From: Serinus canaria
Taxonomy: Eukaryota > Chordata > Aves > Passeriformes > Fringillidae
Reading direction: 5' to 3'
Assembly (NCBI RefSeq): GCF_022539315.1
Contig: NC_066313.1
Span: 22,791,059-22,855,058 of the forward strand
DNA: 64,000 nucleotides
The notes below the pieces were generated by a model. The model was given only the letters and a program-made list of their open reading frames with translations, was not told the DNA's origin and did not search any database. Made by a program: the position numbers and the translations under genes. Each line of letters begins with the position of its first letter. Within the stretch, counting starts at the first letter, position 1. Below, in pieces: positions 36,301-48,633 of this stretch.

Positions 36301-38289
36301 GACAAGCTTGTGTCCAACCTATAAGAGTTTGCAAGCGTTAAGTGCATGTCTGCATAGGCACACAGACATAAACATTTATGATTGCTCCCATTAAATTCAT
36401 CCTTTCTTTCTCCAAGTCACAGAGGATAAATGCACGCCTGCACATCCTCCATCATTTTCTACAGCCCACATTTCCTTCCAAACACAGCGCTCTGTTCTGC
36501 TGCACAGAGCAGCTGTGTCACTGATAGAAACTTCCAGTGTTCCTCCCTCACCTATTTTATCTGTAAAAGGCTCATTAATACATTCTACATAAAGGTCCCT
36601 ACCTACAATAATATTGCTGAGCTGCTCAGCAAAGATTGATGTTTACAGGGGAGCGGTGCCATATTGTCAAAGGTTTATTACTCTTAAGAAATCTGTTCCA
36701 GAGGATTAGAAAGGTATAGGCAACTATATAGCAACTTTTAAAGTAAGTGAATAAAGTGCATGTTGTGATTCACCGTCTTTGCTCTTTTTTGTTCATATTG
36801 TTATTATCATCTCTGTTTGCTAATTTGCAGGGTGTCACTGTCACACAAGAATTTGCCAGATTTTCTTACATTTATCTTGTGTGTTGCCCTTTATTGCTTA
36901 GCTGTTTTGAGGCACAACAATGAGACAGCTCTCTAAAAACTGGTACTTTTAAAATTGCTTTCTGCACAGAAGCAGGGGGTAGGTCCTGTACCTGTTGGCA
37001 CAATTGCTGAATCAAAGCCTGCCAGCTACAGAGCTGTCTCCAAAACTCTCATCCCCTATCAAAGCATCACGTGTTCATGTAAAAGCACTGCCAAGGTTTG
37101 GATCATTACCCAGAAACAATTGTCAATAAAATAGCATTAGAAACAAATCAAAGCACCAATAAAAGATACTCGTTTCCAGATGAGGTCTGTGTGCCAATTA
37201 AAATACTTCAAGATCTATGTAAGAAGAGATCATTTGACCAGTCAAAAAGCATAAGGAAGAAAACCAGGACAGAGGGGAAAAAAGAAAAAGGGAGCATCAA
37301 GGGAAAACTGATCTCTGCATGGGATTGCTGTTCAGAGGAACCAATTTGTGTTGATGAGTTGGACATTTAAGAGCTGATAGCATGTTGTGCTGTCTAATAT
37401 GATGTTGGTGGCTATGGGATTGCTTCAGCAGCAACTTTATTCACTAAGATCCAAGTACCAGATAATGAACTGCACAGATAGGTAACATTTCTCGTGTCAG
37501 CGTTAGAGGCAGCAGGTTGTCAGCTGAGTTCTGTCTGTTCCAAGGCTGAAGGCTGGGAGGGAACCCAGCTGGTCAGTTCTTTCAGGAACCTTCTACACAC
37601 TATATATACTTCTGGCAGATGCTGGGGCTCACAGGGCATCCAAGCCCTCATGGGCTTTTCCTCTGAGATAACTTGGCCTGTTAAGGTGTGATGAGTGATG
37701 AGCTAGGAGCCCCTGCTCCCCAGGAAGCTACTGGGGCCAGCATCTCCTTAGCTCCCTGTGCAGTGCAGGGCAGTGCCCAACCTGGCACTGCCCCCCTGCG
37801 ACCTCTCTGCACTGACCCAGTAAAAAAGGAGCTGCTGTGGGAAACACAGGCTGCCTCACCACTGCTTATTCTAAGCACAACAAAATCACACCAGGGACAT
37901 GAAGGTGTTGTATCTCACAGATGTGTGGGCTTTTTGTCTGGGGGTGAGGTTTGGTTTGTTGTTTTTTTTTTTGTTGTTGTTGTTTCAGGTTTGTTTTTGG
38001 GGGTTTTTTTTATTACTCTCCTGCCCCCTCATAACTATTGTCTTGGGTTTTGTTTATTTCACAGAGTTTGCTCACCTCTAATGGCTAAGCCAGAGGGGAA
38101 AAATACATAATCTTGCTAAATCATTTCAATCTATCTGCCTCCTACTCTTATGGGGTACAGCTAGCTATTCAGACAGCAAAAAAGGCTGAGAAAGTGTAAC
38201 CAATAATGCCAATTTCAGGAGAAGAAAGGTTCAAGAAATAAAAAGCCAGCACATCAGAATGAAATAATTGAGCCTTCTAATTGCCTGCA
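36301..38289. other. Unannotated stretch
   Basis: No gene is recognised. A 90-codon plus-strand frame at 37098-37370 is Lys-rich with an acidic C-terminus but matches no family I know and lacks flanking splice sites. A T/G-rich low-complexity tract is at 37950-38012. GC rises briefly at 37690-37810. Confidence 0.45.
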
Positions 38290-38960
38290 CTGAATAAACT
38301 GTGAAGCAGGACCGGTGGTGATAATTTCTAAAAGATTTAGGTTTAAAATATTAGTAATACAGATAAGGGATTAACATTATTAAGACTGTAGGTGACTAAT
38401 CTTGACTGTGCCTTTTTTAACAACCGCATTGCTACCACCATCCTAAAGGAAATTAGCAGTGATAATTAGATCAAATCCGTTATGTCAGTAATCCCACTTG
38501 AAGATATTTTCAGAAGGTTGGAGGTTTAAGGCAATTTCCTGTGTGTGTCCGAGACTCATTAATTAATATTGATAGTCAATGTATTCCAGGCTTACATTTA
38601 TTTCTTGGTTATACTCAGAGCTGTGCCCAACTAACTCATTTGAGATAATAGCTTAGTCACACTAGAAAATAACTGTCCATTCAGCATCAAAAATTATCCA
38701 GCAACAAATCAGAGACCTGTAAAATTGTCTTACGTATCAGAGGATTTGGTTTCTCTGTATCTAAGCAATTTATGTTATCTTTTTTCCTTCCTATGGAATT
38801 ACCTTTAAAACACTGCATTTAAAGTGAAATTAATCTCATGTTGTGACAATATTTCCCCCCAATGACTGATAGTGCTTATCTCATTAAGATTTCTTCCCTA
38901 AAGATCCATCTCTACATTCCTGAAAATAAACAGTGTCATTACTTTCTTTTTTAACAATTT
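38290..38960. other. AT-rich complex block, candidate conserved non-coding element
   Basis: About 670 bp of AT-rich, non-repetitive sequence. It has many TAAT/ATTA cores (for example ATTCATTAATTAATATTGATAG near 38557 and AGCAGTGATAATTAGATCAAATC near 38455) and an ACTCATTTGAGATAAT segment. Open frames are short in every phase. The texture fits a developmental enhancer, but conservation could not be tested. Confidence 0.3.
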
Positions 38961-40734
38961 TAAACACCTTTATGTAGAGAAGGGAAGACGGGAAAAAAGA
39001 GGGAGAGAGAAAATATTCCAGATTCACAACATCCCCACCCCCCTAAAACAAATAAAAGTATAAGACTAAAAGTATTTGATTCAAAAACTTCACAACTATT
39101 GAAGTAAATTGTATGATTCTGAGGGCCTAAACAACTACTCTGCCAAGGTCCCTTCATGTTTTTGTTCCTAGTGGTTGAAGATCCATAAACAATCTCTCCC
39201 CTCACTGTACTCTTTGCTCCTTATTTCTGGGCACCTCAGTAGGGCTAGACTAAACCACAAAAAATCAAAGAAAAAAAAATTGTTTGGTTAAATTCCAGTT
39301 TGCCTATCTCAAACCTCCTGCTGGGGTGCTGTACAAACTCAGATGGTGAAAATACTTCAGGGTTCTTGGAATGAACCACAAAAACTACCTTAGAGAGCTG
39401 TGCTTTGCTGATTGTTCACCAGTCTGACAAAAGCAGGAACCGCCACTTACCTGAAAATAAAAAGAGAAAGAAATATCCATAATTATTCATGTTTTTAAAG
39501 GAAATTACACTTTCTACAAAATGAGAAAGAATAAAGTAATTGTGATGCACTGGCAGACTGCATGTGGGATGCTCGGGGCGGCAAAGGCAGGGAATCAGCC
39601 TGAACAGAAAATGGAAGAACTGTAGGATAAAACCAGGGCTGAAATAGGGAAGGGTAAGTTGGAAACCATTAGATTTGTAGACCAGTTGCGAAATATGAAG
39701 GCATTTTTCTGCCTGCAATGATGTCCCAAATAAAGGTAGCAATCACATTCTCTGAAGTTTCCTTCCTATTTTCTGCCTTTCACCCATTTCTGCTATGAAA
39801 ATTCTCCTCCAATGTATAGGTTGAATGTGTCTCATTATGCAGATTGAAGGATTTCATCTCTGCAATACATGTAAAGTTCAGTGAAATAATTTATGACTCC
39901 TTCCATGACATTTTTCTCCTGCCCCCTCTCCATCAAGAAAATCAAAGAAAGTCTGAGGAACCTGCAAACAAATTTCTTTCTGTGAAACTTGTGTACAGTC
40001 CTATTAGCAGCAACACAGCAGGCCATTGATTGGGGAGGGAAAAAAGGCTTTGTTTATGGCAATGGATTTTAATCCTCCTGGTGATAGTTTATTTCATTGG
40101 AATTTTTGCAGAGTTGGCAATTACGCTGATGGAAACCCTCAGAATGGACTGATTTCAAAAGGGGTGGAGTAAAAACAAGTGGCAGTTCTTGTTTTTTTGA
40201 AAAATATTGTTATTAAATAATGTGAAACACATTGATAAAATGTGTCTGAGAGTTATGCTTCAGTAATTTATAATACAAATTAATTTTCTATTGACAAATG
40301 GCAATTTAATCCAGTGACTAACTTCAACAATGTGAATTCTTCTGCTGTTTCTGCTGTTTCTCTTTCTTTTCTTTGTCTTTTTTTTTTTTTTTTAGACATA
40401 ATATATAGCATATGGAGCAGGATACGTGCTGGGATAACCAGAGGCTGTGCTGTTACTGGCTGCAGACTTATTTTCTGCCTAATCTCCCCAAAGAATACAT
40501 AACTGGGAGTAAACCTAACCAACTCCCTTATCATCTTTAAGTATGGCTCAACCCTGGGAAACATCCACAGGGAATCCATTCTGCATAAATACTTGGTTTC
40601 AAGTTAAGCAGTGTCTTTTGCATACCTGATATCACCCTGTCTACCCCCATCCCAAGAAAATCCCATGGGGACAAAGCCCAACACAAATCCCCAACTTTCT
40701 TGAAATTAATTCACCTAGATGATTTAAAATAGAA
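38961..40734. other. Unannotated stretch
   Basis: No gene is recognised. A long pyrimidine tract at 40360-40394 (16 T at 40378-40393) ends in TTTAG and looks like a strong splice acceptor. The sequence after it opens only a short frame without a donor site. A 108-codon minus frame at 39416-39742 has no domain. Confidence 0.5.
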
Positions 40735-40752
40735 ACGAGATCATGATCTCGT
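40735..40752. repeat. 18-bp perfect palindrome
   Basis: ACGAGATCATGATCTCGT reads the same on both strands, with the centre between 40743 and 40744 and no spacer. Flanking bases do not extend the symmetry. It contains two CpGs in an otherwise CpG-poor neighbourhood. It could be a dimeric factor site or a chance palindrome; see the findings. Confidence 0.95.
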
Positions 40753-42737
40753 CCTTGACATATCCTTAAGGAACAAACAAAGGAGTGAAGGCTCATGCCA
40801 CCCACTGTGCTGTCTATCCTTCTGCAAACACAACCCAAGACAGATGTACCCATTGACTTAGAGATGCCAAGCCCTTGGCAGTAACACTGCAGAGCTCCCA
40901 GCTGTAATGGGTTACTGGGAAATCAGATCATCCTACACTTAAACTGATTTCTATCACTGATACCCTTTGTAGTACAGAAGCAGCATTAAGTGCAATAACA
41001 TGCTGCTGCATGGTCACTTAATTCTAGAAGTAAATTCAATATTTGCTGGCATCCCCTATCCAAAGATACAAAGTGTATACATGTATTGGAGCTGTTAGTT
41101 AGAATTACCTTTGCAATGCCTCCTGGGGAAAACCAGACCAGCTTAGGCATCTTTCTGGGAAGAAAGGGTTGTCATTCTCACCCTGTACAAAACTGTTAAC
41201 AAATTGTTTTGTCGCTTGCTTTGTATTACCATTATGGCCCAGTTGCTGCCTTTGGCACTTGTGGCTTTTCCTACAAGAAATAAGAGGGGTCTATTCCCAT
41301 TGCCTGCAATATTTTCAAAGAAGGAGCTGGGGTAGAACAATGAAAACAAACCCAATGTCTTTGTGACACCACTTGCATGTAGTTAGAAGGAGCCAAGGAA
41401 CAATGCCAATGTTCTTCTGATATGTTCAGTGGAAAAAGATTTCTTAGGAAAGTTGTCTCTCAAGTGCACTATGCAGAACCCCATTAAGAACTCCAAAGTT
41501 CTTCCTTTCAGGTAAAATTTTATCAATTTATTTTGGAGCCTCCTTTTCTGGCTGAAGGAAGTATGAAGAGGAAAATATGAATACAAAAATACCGGAGACA
41601 TACAAATTTGGTTTTAAACTTCTAAATGGGTTCAGTTACAATTCACTGGGTTCAGGACAGGATAAACATTGATAGAGATTGTCTGACAGGTGTTACCTTA
41701 AAAAGCAGATATTCTGAGTGACAGAATATCTGGGAGCTGTGTTCAGTGTTTGCATTGGCTCATTTTGTGACGCTAGCTAAGCTTATGCCCTGTCCTGCTA
41801 AATGATAGTCATCAAGACAGTTCCACCATTTGTTAAGTCTGTTAAGATGTTTCAAGAGATGAAAGGTACTGGGACACAGTAGGGCCATGACAAAACCCAC
41901 CCTCTGACTCAAAGTAAGGACACAAACTTTGGTTGCATTTGTGATCTCCCTCAAATTCTCCTAAGGAAGCTGTTCCACTTCAGTTAAACAAATAATACTT
42001 GCCCAGAGCAAGACTGAGTGTAACTCTATCATAATTAAGGCTTCCAGTTCTGGTTTCAGGGAAATGAGCAGGATTTTACATCTTCAGTTATTCTCCCCAC
42101 TCCTGTAATGAAAGTTTCCCTAATTCAATTCAAGCTTGCAAACATCTGCAGGGTAGGTGACACGAATAACATTGCTTTTTGCAGCAGATACACGTCTTGT
42201 CAAAAATACTTCCTCCAGCTCTTGTTCCAACACCATCTGTGGGAGAAACTTGACTGAGCTCATTGTGCCTCTACAGAAATACCAGTGGCTGAGTGTGGTG
42301 GTTGAGAGAGACAGTGACACAGACTGCACCCCGACAACCCTTCTGCCGGGGCCAGGCTCTCCCTGAGGTTTCCTCTCCACAAGCTGACCTATCCTTTCCC
42401 TTGCTTAGCTGGAGTATCTTGATGAGAAGAGAGTCCGCGGTGGGATGGCTGCAAATGTAATGCAATCAGAAGATAATGACTTCAGAAGGAGAGGGGAGGG
42501 AGGGGATAATCAGCAGAGGCAGATGAACTCCCAAGATATAAAAAAAAAAAAAAGACTGTTTTCATGCAGATGTCCCTAGTAATGAAGAACGAGAGAAGAG
42601 GAATACTGAAAAAGAGGTGAAATGGAAGTTGATTTGTTTCTAAATAGCACTATTTCAGAGTATTCTATGGGGTGTAAGTTGCTTCTTAAACTAAGAGTGT
42701 CTGAAAATACCCCAGACAAATTCAGACCTCTCAGCCA
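40753..42737. other. Unannotated stretch
   Basis: No gene or repeat family is recognised. A short poly-A run lies near 42540-42554 and a purine-rich section near 42488-42510. Frames are under 90 codons and overlap one another. Confidence 0.5.
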
Positions 42738-42754
42738 TCTCTCTCTCTCTCTCT
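42738..42754. repeat. (TC)n microsatellite
   Basis: A 17-base run of alternating T and C. Simple repeat. Confidence 0.92.
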
Positions 42755-42879
42755 TATACTCATATCCATTCCACAATTTAGAGTTAGCTTGGTGGGAATT
42801 GGGAACAGGAATATAAAATATGCAGGGAACATCCCTGTCTCCCTTCAGGCTCAGGTTGTGCTAGGTGTCTATGAAAATA

Positions 42880-42985
42880 TTATGCAAATGTGACAGTGTT
42901 TTCTTTGGGCAAGCCATTTAACTGGAGCTTTCAACACCTCAGAAGCCTGGAGACAAAGGGTGCGGGTAATGATAAATGCAATTTA
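42880..42985 (+). repeat. Possible MIR-like remnant
   Basis: TTTGGGCAAGCCATTTAAC (about 42904-42922) closely matches the MIR 'ttgggcaagtcacttaac' block. A CACCTCAG and, after a gap, a GGGTAATGATA segment follow at roughly the MIR spacing. The match is shorter than in the other copies and could be chance. Confidence 0.4.
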
Positions 42986-44199
42986 TTTACAATGAGCCTA
43001 AAAGACAAGATGTAGGCAGCTGCTACTACAGGTGATCCCTCCCCTGCTCACACTCAATCACAGACTTCAGTCTTTCCCTCATGATGCCTACATGTTTCCT
43101 GGGGGGAGAGGTTTCCAGGGATCATTCTACTCAGAGAACGGTCTCTCCCCGTTCAGATTCTGCATTTTGTATTCAGGTATGTGACTTCCACAGGCAAGGA
43201 GCTTTAACTTCAAAACAGTAAATGACCTGACCTTGGCAAACCTCATATAAATTCTGACCCAAGGTTCAGATCTGAAAGAACCTGTGAAGATTTTCAACCC
43301 CTTTGATGAGAAGCTAGGTATGGATGCAGTAATACATCACTCTTCTACAAATCCTCCCTAGCCTAATTGTATCAATACTTAATGGTGACAGCTCTAAACA
43401 GTACACCTGCACTGCTGGATGTGCAGCTACCGAATCTAGTAACAGACTGCTGGGTACCACAGGTGGCTGCTGTGAAAAAAAACCCAAAAAACTAAAAATA
43501 AACCAAAAACAACAAAGCCAGAAAGTCTTCCAGTGGACATTGCTAGAGCCCATGTTGTGGCTGAAAAAATTAGAAGCCTTGGCTTCTCAGGTGGTTCTAC
43601 ACCTCTCCTTTCATCCTTCCATATACTTGAGTATAGGTGTTAGCACCAGCATCCTGAACAATTGCACCACGCCTCCATACGCTCTGCCTCTTTTCATTCC
43701 CTCAGCAGATGAAGTAGCTAAGATTTTCTCCTTTTCCTGCACTAAATGCCTGCTCTGTTAGAGAGTGCTGGCGCACTTGCATCAGCAAATTAAGCTGGGA
43801 TGGCTGAGGGCATTATGGCCTGCAGTTCTCCATCAAACCTCTCTCCCAGAGATTTCAGATTCCACATAAGGGACAACCAAACAGCTCCTGGGTCAGCTGC
43901 TGCACTTTACAGCTCGCTCGATTAGCATGAATCAAATTGATGTCAGCTTTCTTTACCAGGCTGGCTGTAAAACTGTTCTAGGCAAGGGGCTGCTTCATGA
44001 GCCATTCAGCCATCCCTGCTGTGGGGTGGCAACATCTGGCAGAAGCTCGATGCTGAAACCACTTGCCCCCCACAAACTTCATTAGCTGCTGAGTGAATGA
44101 AAAAAAATCACAGCCTGTTCCATCCCAGAAATAGCTGCTGTATGGGAAGAATAGCAGGTGAGGTGACCTCTATACAAACAGGCTTCCAAAGTGTGATCA
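42986..44199. other. Unannotated stretch
   Basis: No gene is recognised. An A-rich tract is at about 43477-43517. The sequence 43780-44000 is complex and non-repetitive and might be conserved, but there is no internal evidence for a function. Confidence 0.45.
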
Positions 44200-44560
44200 A
44201 ACATTGAAAAGGTGTAATGAAGTAAGTTATTCTTTATAATTATGATTATCTCTGAGATCAAATACTCTCTTTAAAAAATCCTTTTTAATTTAAGTAAAAC
44301 CATTGCTTATAAGTATGTCAGTAGCATGACTAACTATGCAACAATTTTATGCCACGGCATTATTAAAAATGGCTTCTGGTCTAAAGTAGGACTAATAAAG
44401 AGTTAATAAATCACTTGGTCTCAAAAAAAATGTTACTTAAAAATATAGTTTAGTGAAAAACCTCACATTACTTTTTATTAATGCCACATAAAGTAGTTGT
44501 GTAATTAGAAATTAACTCACAAGATGACACAATTTACTTGACAATGATACACAGGATTCA
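44200..44560. other. AT-rich complex block, candidate conserved non-coding element
   Basis: About 360 bp very rich in A and T but not simple. It contains TTATAATTATGATTATC, GGACTAATAAAGAGTTAATAAATCAC and TGTGTAATTAGAAATTAAC. The density of homeodomain-type cores is high, and no transposon hallmark is present. A regulatory role is inferred from texture only. Confidence 0.28.
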
Positions 44561-46359
44561 TATGGCATTTAGCATCCCCAAAAGATCCCAAAGCACTGTT
44601 CTAAAAAATGTGCTAGCTAGGATCCAAGTGTTGCTACATTCAGCCCAGGATTTCAGCCAGCTCTGGGCTGGAAGCAGTTAAGCACCTATTATAGTACATC
44701 AGCACTCTTCAGGAATTTAAGAAGGAGCCTGAAGAACACAGCACTCCACTCAAGGAAGGAGGCAAAATAATATCATTCTTCAGAAATATGGTTGGGACGC
44801 AGGGGTTCATATTGTTTCCTTCACAAAAAATGATGATGGTACTTTTCCAAGGCTGAAGATTATCATTACTGGCAGCCTGGGCCATGTCAGCAATGTGACC
44901 TCTCCTCACAACCCAGCCCATATCTCAGGGCAGGGCTTCTGCTTATGGATTTCTTTGTGCAATTCCTTATGATAGTGTGGGGTTCCTTGAAAAAGACATG
45001 TTTGACTGACTACCCTCAATCTCATCTAGTTAACAGAGATTGATTAAATTAGAATCAGCAATAATGAAATTAGAAGTAAGACAATTATGACTTCCATGGA
45101 AGGTGCACTTCCATCCTGTTACTGCACAGAAAAAGTATTAGCATGAAAAAAATAATTCTGTGGACTTTGGAGCCCCTTTCTTCCCTTTTACCTTGTAGTG
45201 CTTGAAGTACACCTATTGTAGTTTATTAGGGCTGTGTGATAAGTAAATTAAAAACTTCTACTTTGGCTTCATCCTACAGAGGAGAAAGACACACAAAAAT
45301 CAGTACGTTTCGTACAGAAGAGGCAAAACCACCTCATCTTCATAAGCATTTTAACAAGTAGGTCATCTATCACACTTTGAAATAAGGAAATTTAGAGTGA
45401 ATTAAAAATCTTCCTTGGGACAGAGCACATCTTTAAAAGGAAACAAATCAGCCAGAGAACTGAACTCTACCCTGGACAAGTAATGCCCCACAGTGAAGAA
45501 GCTGGTGTTGAGATTTGGCTGGAAGTATCTCTGTCTGCACTGCTGAAGGGCAGAGCCAGGAAGTGATCTCTAGTGAGTGCTACTAAAAAGAACTCACCCT
45601 ACACACTCAATGCTGCAAATGATGCCCCTGCCTGTGTTTGAAGGACCACAAGTCACGCCAAAACCACATTTGTTAGAAAGTGGGAAGAAGGTTGTAATTG
45701 CTTGACAAAAATAAATAGATAATTTGCAAGTACTTAGCCCTGAGATGAGCAACAGACTGAACAGATTTACAGCTACAAATTATTCCATGACACTTTAGGA
45801 TTTTTTAATAAACCATTTCCATCTCTTTTTAAAGTCACAAAATTAAAGAAACTAAGATATGTCCTCAAATGCTGCAGCTTACAAACCGGAACCAGATTCT
45901 GCAAGTTAAAATTGCTCCAGTTTGAAATTTATTTGTCTATGGTTTCCTTCAGAAGTTTCAAACACAGTGTTTAAATGCAAGAGCCTTCCAGCGAGGTGTA
46001 TGTTGTAAAAGCTTCAGCAGTTTGGATGCAGCTCCAGAGTCACCTGCCATGTTTGTTTCCTCACTTGCCTGAATGAATCTTTAACTCCTCAAAGCGAATC
46101 TTGAGTGCAGGTATTGCCAAATGTGAATACAAAATTTGCTGCCAGTGAGTTTTACCTGAAAGCTACTCTTTCTACAAACCTTCCTCATCATAAATGTGCT
46201 CCTGGAATAATCACGGAATATGGATGCCAAGAGAGTGTCAATGCAATCAAGACAAATTGGTGAAAGAACTGAGAAAGCTACTTGACAGCACTCATCCAGC
46301 TTGGATAAAGACTACTTAAACATTCCCCCTGCTTTCCTGCACCACAGGAGGTCCCTTGG
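44561..46359. other. Unannotated stretch
   Basis: No gene is recognised. AAGATCCCAAAGCACTG at about 44581 faintly recalls the tail of old L2/LF-SINE-type elements in reverse, but nothing around it supports the match. Confidence 0.45.
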
Positions 46360-46530
46360 CACCAGAGTGCTTGTGCTCTGCCTCACACAGCGCCGTGCCC
46401 CCCACGCCTCCACCGCCGACCGTGCGGGGCTCGGCTACCTGAACTCAAACATCTGCTGGCTGGCTGCAGCTGGAGGCTTTTATCACAGCTGCACACCAGC
46501 CGTGACAGACCGATGGGGGACACGTTTATC
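46360..46530. promoter_or_regulatory. Dense CpG cluster
   Basis: Eight CpGs lie within 60 bp (46381-46440), and about eleven in 46390-46525, against a strongly CpG-poor background. The cluster sits in a 133-codon plus-strand frame (46301-46702) with no known domain. A good acceptor-like sequence (CTGCTTTCCTGCACCACAG) ends at 46347, just before it. No matching donor was found. Candidate unmethylated regulatory site or exon. Confidence 0.3.
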
Positions 46531-47158
46531 CAAAATGTTACATCTTTCCAGTGTCATCTCAACTGGGGAGTTCAGCTCCCTGACTCCACTCCACAGTGAC
46601 ATCAACCACGGGCCGTCAGGGCAGATCGAACACAGGAAGCCTTTAGGAAGAGTTGAAAATTGTAATAGGGATGTTATCATTAATCAGCTTGGGATTGATT
46701 AAACACTGTGTCATTTTGGGATAGCTCAGCCTCTGGGCCACAGACTGTAAAAATGAGAAATATGGACTAAAAAACCTAAAAAAGGTTTTAAGCTGAAACT
46801 GAATATAGTAATGAAAGAAACAAGATGATACAACTGCCACAACCAGCAAGAGCTTCAAAGCAGAAACCTAGGGCATTTTAGGTCTTATATAAGATGTCCT
46901 CAGGCACTTGACAGATCTTTAACTGTACTTGTGAGCAAGCTAGGTTACAATGTTAAGTCCTTCTATTGAAATTCTGTCTTCTGTCCATTTTTACCACCCT
47001 AGACACTTTCCCTATCTCAAACACTGTAATGTCACTGCTGACATTTTAGGATCTTAGCGGAACCCAGCATTTCCTTGCCTATTTCTGACAGGAGCAGCTG
47101 ATAGTTATTTAGTAGCATAATTTTAAAATTATTTGGAAGAAGCTGACTGTTGCATCTG
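46531..47158. other. Unannotated stretch
   Basis: No gene is recognised. ATTAATCAGC and GATTGATTAAAC motifs at about 46678-46702 are homeodomain-like and adjoin the CpG cluster. Confidence 0.45.
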
Positions 47159-47214
47159 GCTGGTATAAAAGACCAATGGCTAAATTGCTGGTATAAAAGA
47201 CCAATGGCTAAATA
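47159..47214. repeat. 28-bp tandem duplication
   Basis: Two adjacent copies of 28 bp (47159-47186 and 47187-47214) differ only at the last base. Each copy contains TATAAAA and CCAAT about nine bases apart. Near identity suggests a recent slippage event. The TATA/CCAAT order and spacing are not those of a normal promoter. Confidence 0.97.
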
Positions 47215-48633
47215 ACTATTAAAATACTCAGGACGACTGTAGCCAAAGCTTCTGTGCACAAAACCTACAACACTGAGCCATCAACATAAGAACGTAGCCA
47301 AGTCCACAATGGTTTGGCAAAGGATTATTATGGTTCTCACACCTACAAAAACAAGACCTCCTGGTCATTCCTTATGAGATGAGCAGCAGAGGCAGAAGCC
47401 GCACTCAGAATCTGCTTGCTAGCTTGTTTCAGTGCAATGCAGAGGTTTCAATGAATTCAATTTTTTTAACAATGAGGTAAATTTCAAGCCCTACTGCTAG
47501 GTCTGAAGAATTTGAAGTAGAGCTGGTTGAACATTTCAAACCAACTCTTATCTGGTCAAAATGTGATTCTTAGTGGAAGGCAAAACACTTCAAGTCTTGG
47601 GAAGACTGTGAGAGAGACCCAAATCAAGTACTTAACATTTTCATTCCAAAAGAAGAGCAGACATTTTAACACAATTGTGCTTCATTAGAATGCTTGAAGA
47701 GTTTTGGGTATAATCCAACATGGATCAAAAGCAAAATTCAGAAACTCGGAAGTTGTTGTGCTACAAAATTATCATTCTCCAGCTTGCCTGAGTTTTGCAA
47801 AGGCTGGGGAAGGGGAGGTGGGGGAGGGTAGTTGTTGCTTTTTAAGATTAGCATTAGAAATGGAGTGATGCCAGAGAAATGAGATTCAAAATTTAAATGT
47901 GACAAAGTTCAGAGGTGTGTGGGCTCAAGTTTGTAGTCTGGGCTGTTAAAGCGATAACACATAGGCTTAAAGCCACTTCTAAAATTATCCCTGAAAATCA
48001 GAATATCTCCTCAGAGACAGGTCCAAGTGTGATCTTTGCTGACAACAGCTCTGAATCCAGCTACTTAGGGACCATCTCTATGGATTCCCAGATATGCTGA
48101 TGAGCTGGCAGTTGACAGTGTGTGTGTCAGGGATAACATTTTGTCATATGTATCAACGATGACATTTAATTTTTGCATGAAATTTCTGCATTTATTTTCT
48201 GGATGAAAACTGTCCAGTCCCCTAAAGAAATAAAATGCTTGTTAAAAGCAAAAGGCTGTTTGATCTTCCCTTTGTGGAATTTCAGGCCTCTGACTTGCAA
48301 ATCTTGTTCAACTATCATCTTTGAACCACAGCACTAGCCTTCTATTTGCACAGAGGCTTATGCTAAGTTGACAGATTCCAATGGCCCAAATAGGCTGCCT
48401 TCTCACTGAGGGCACTGTCTTAATGATACAAGGAATGAGAATTAGATATTTGAATTTCTAAGTGGCCTTGCATTTAGAAGAAGGCTCTTAAGTCCTGAAT
48501 AAGATGTACAACATTGCCAGAATGAAAGGTACATGCACTGCTCGAACTTCCTGTCCCACTCCCAACACTTGTCTCAGTGTCTTTGCAGTTGGTTTCACAT
48601 TTGAGTCCAGAAACATGCCCAGTAGTACTCAGC
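47215..48633. other. Unannotated stretch
   Basis: No gene or repeat family is recognised apart from the G-rich motif at 47806-47828. The frames are short. Confidence 0.5.
47806..47828 (+). other. G-quadruplex motif
   Basis: Four G runs (4, 4, 5 and 3 bases) with loops of 2, 4 and 1 bases satisfy the standard G3+N1-7 rule on the plus strand. It could fold as DNA or, if transcribed on that strand, as RNA. No promoter is seen beside it. Confidence 0.7.

Noticed and set aside
37098..37370. 90-codon Lys-rich frame with an acidic end
   Set aside because: No known domain, no splice sites, and AT-rich composition that favours Lys codons by chance.
40360..40502. Strong splice acceptor-like pyrimidine tract followed by an open frame
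   Set aside because: The tract is a T16 homopolymer; no donor and no recognisable peptide follow.
44570..44640. L2/LF-SINE tail-like CCCAAAGCACTG
   Set aside because: Match too short, nothing consistent on either side.
46301..46702. 133-codon plus-strand frame over the CpG knot
   Set aside because: No domain; openness is explained in part by high GC. Kept only as a CpG cluster.
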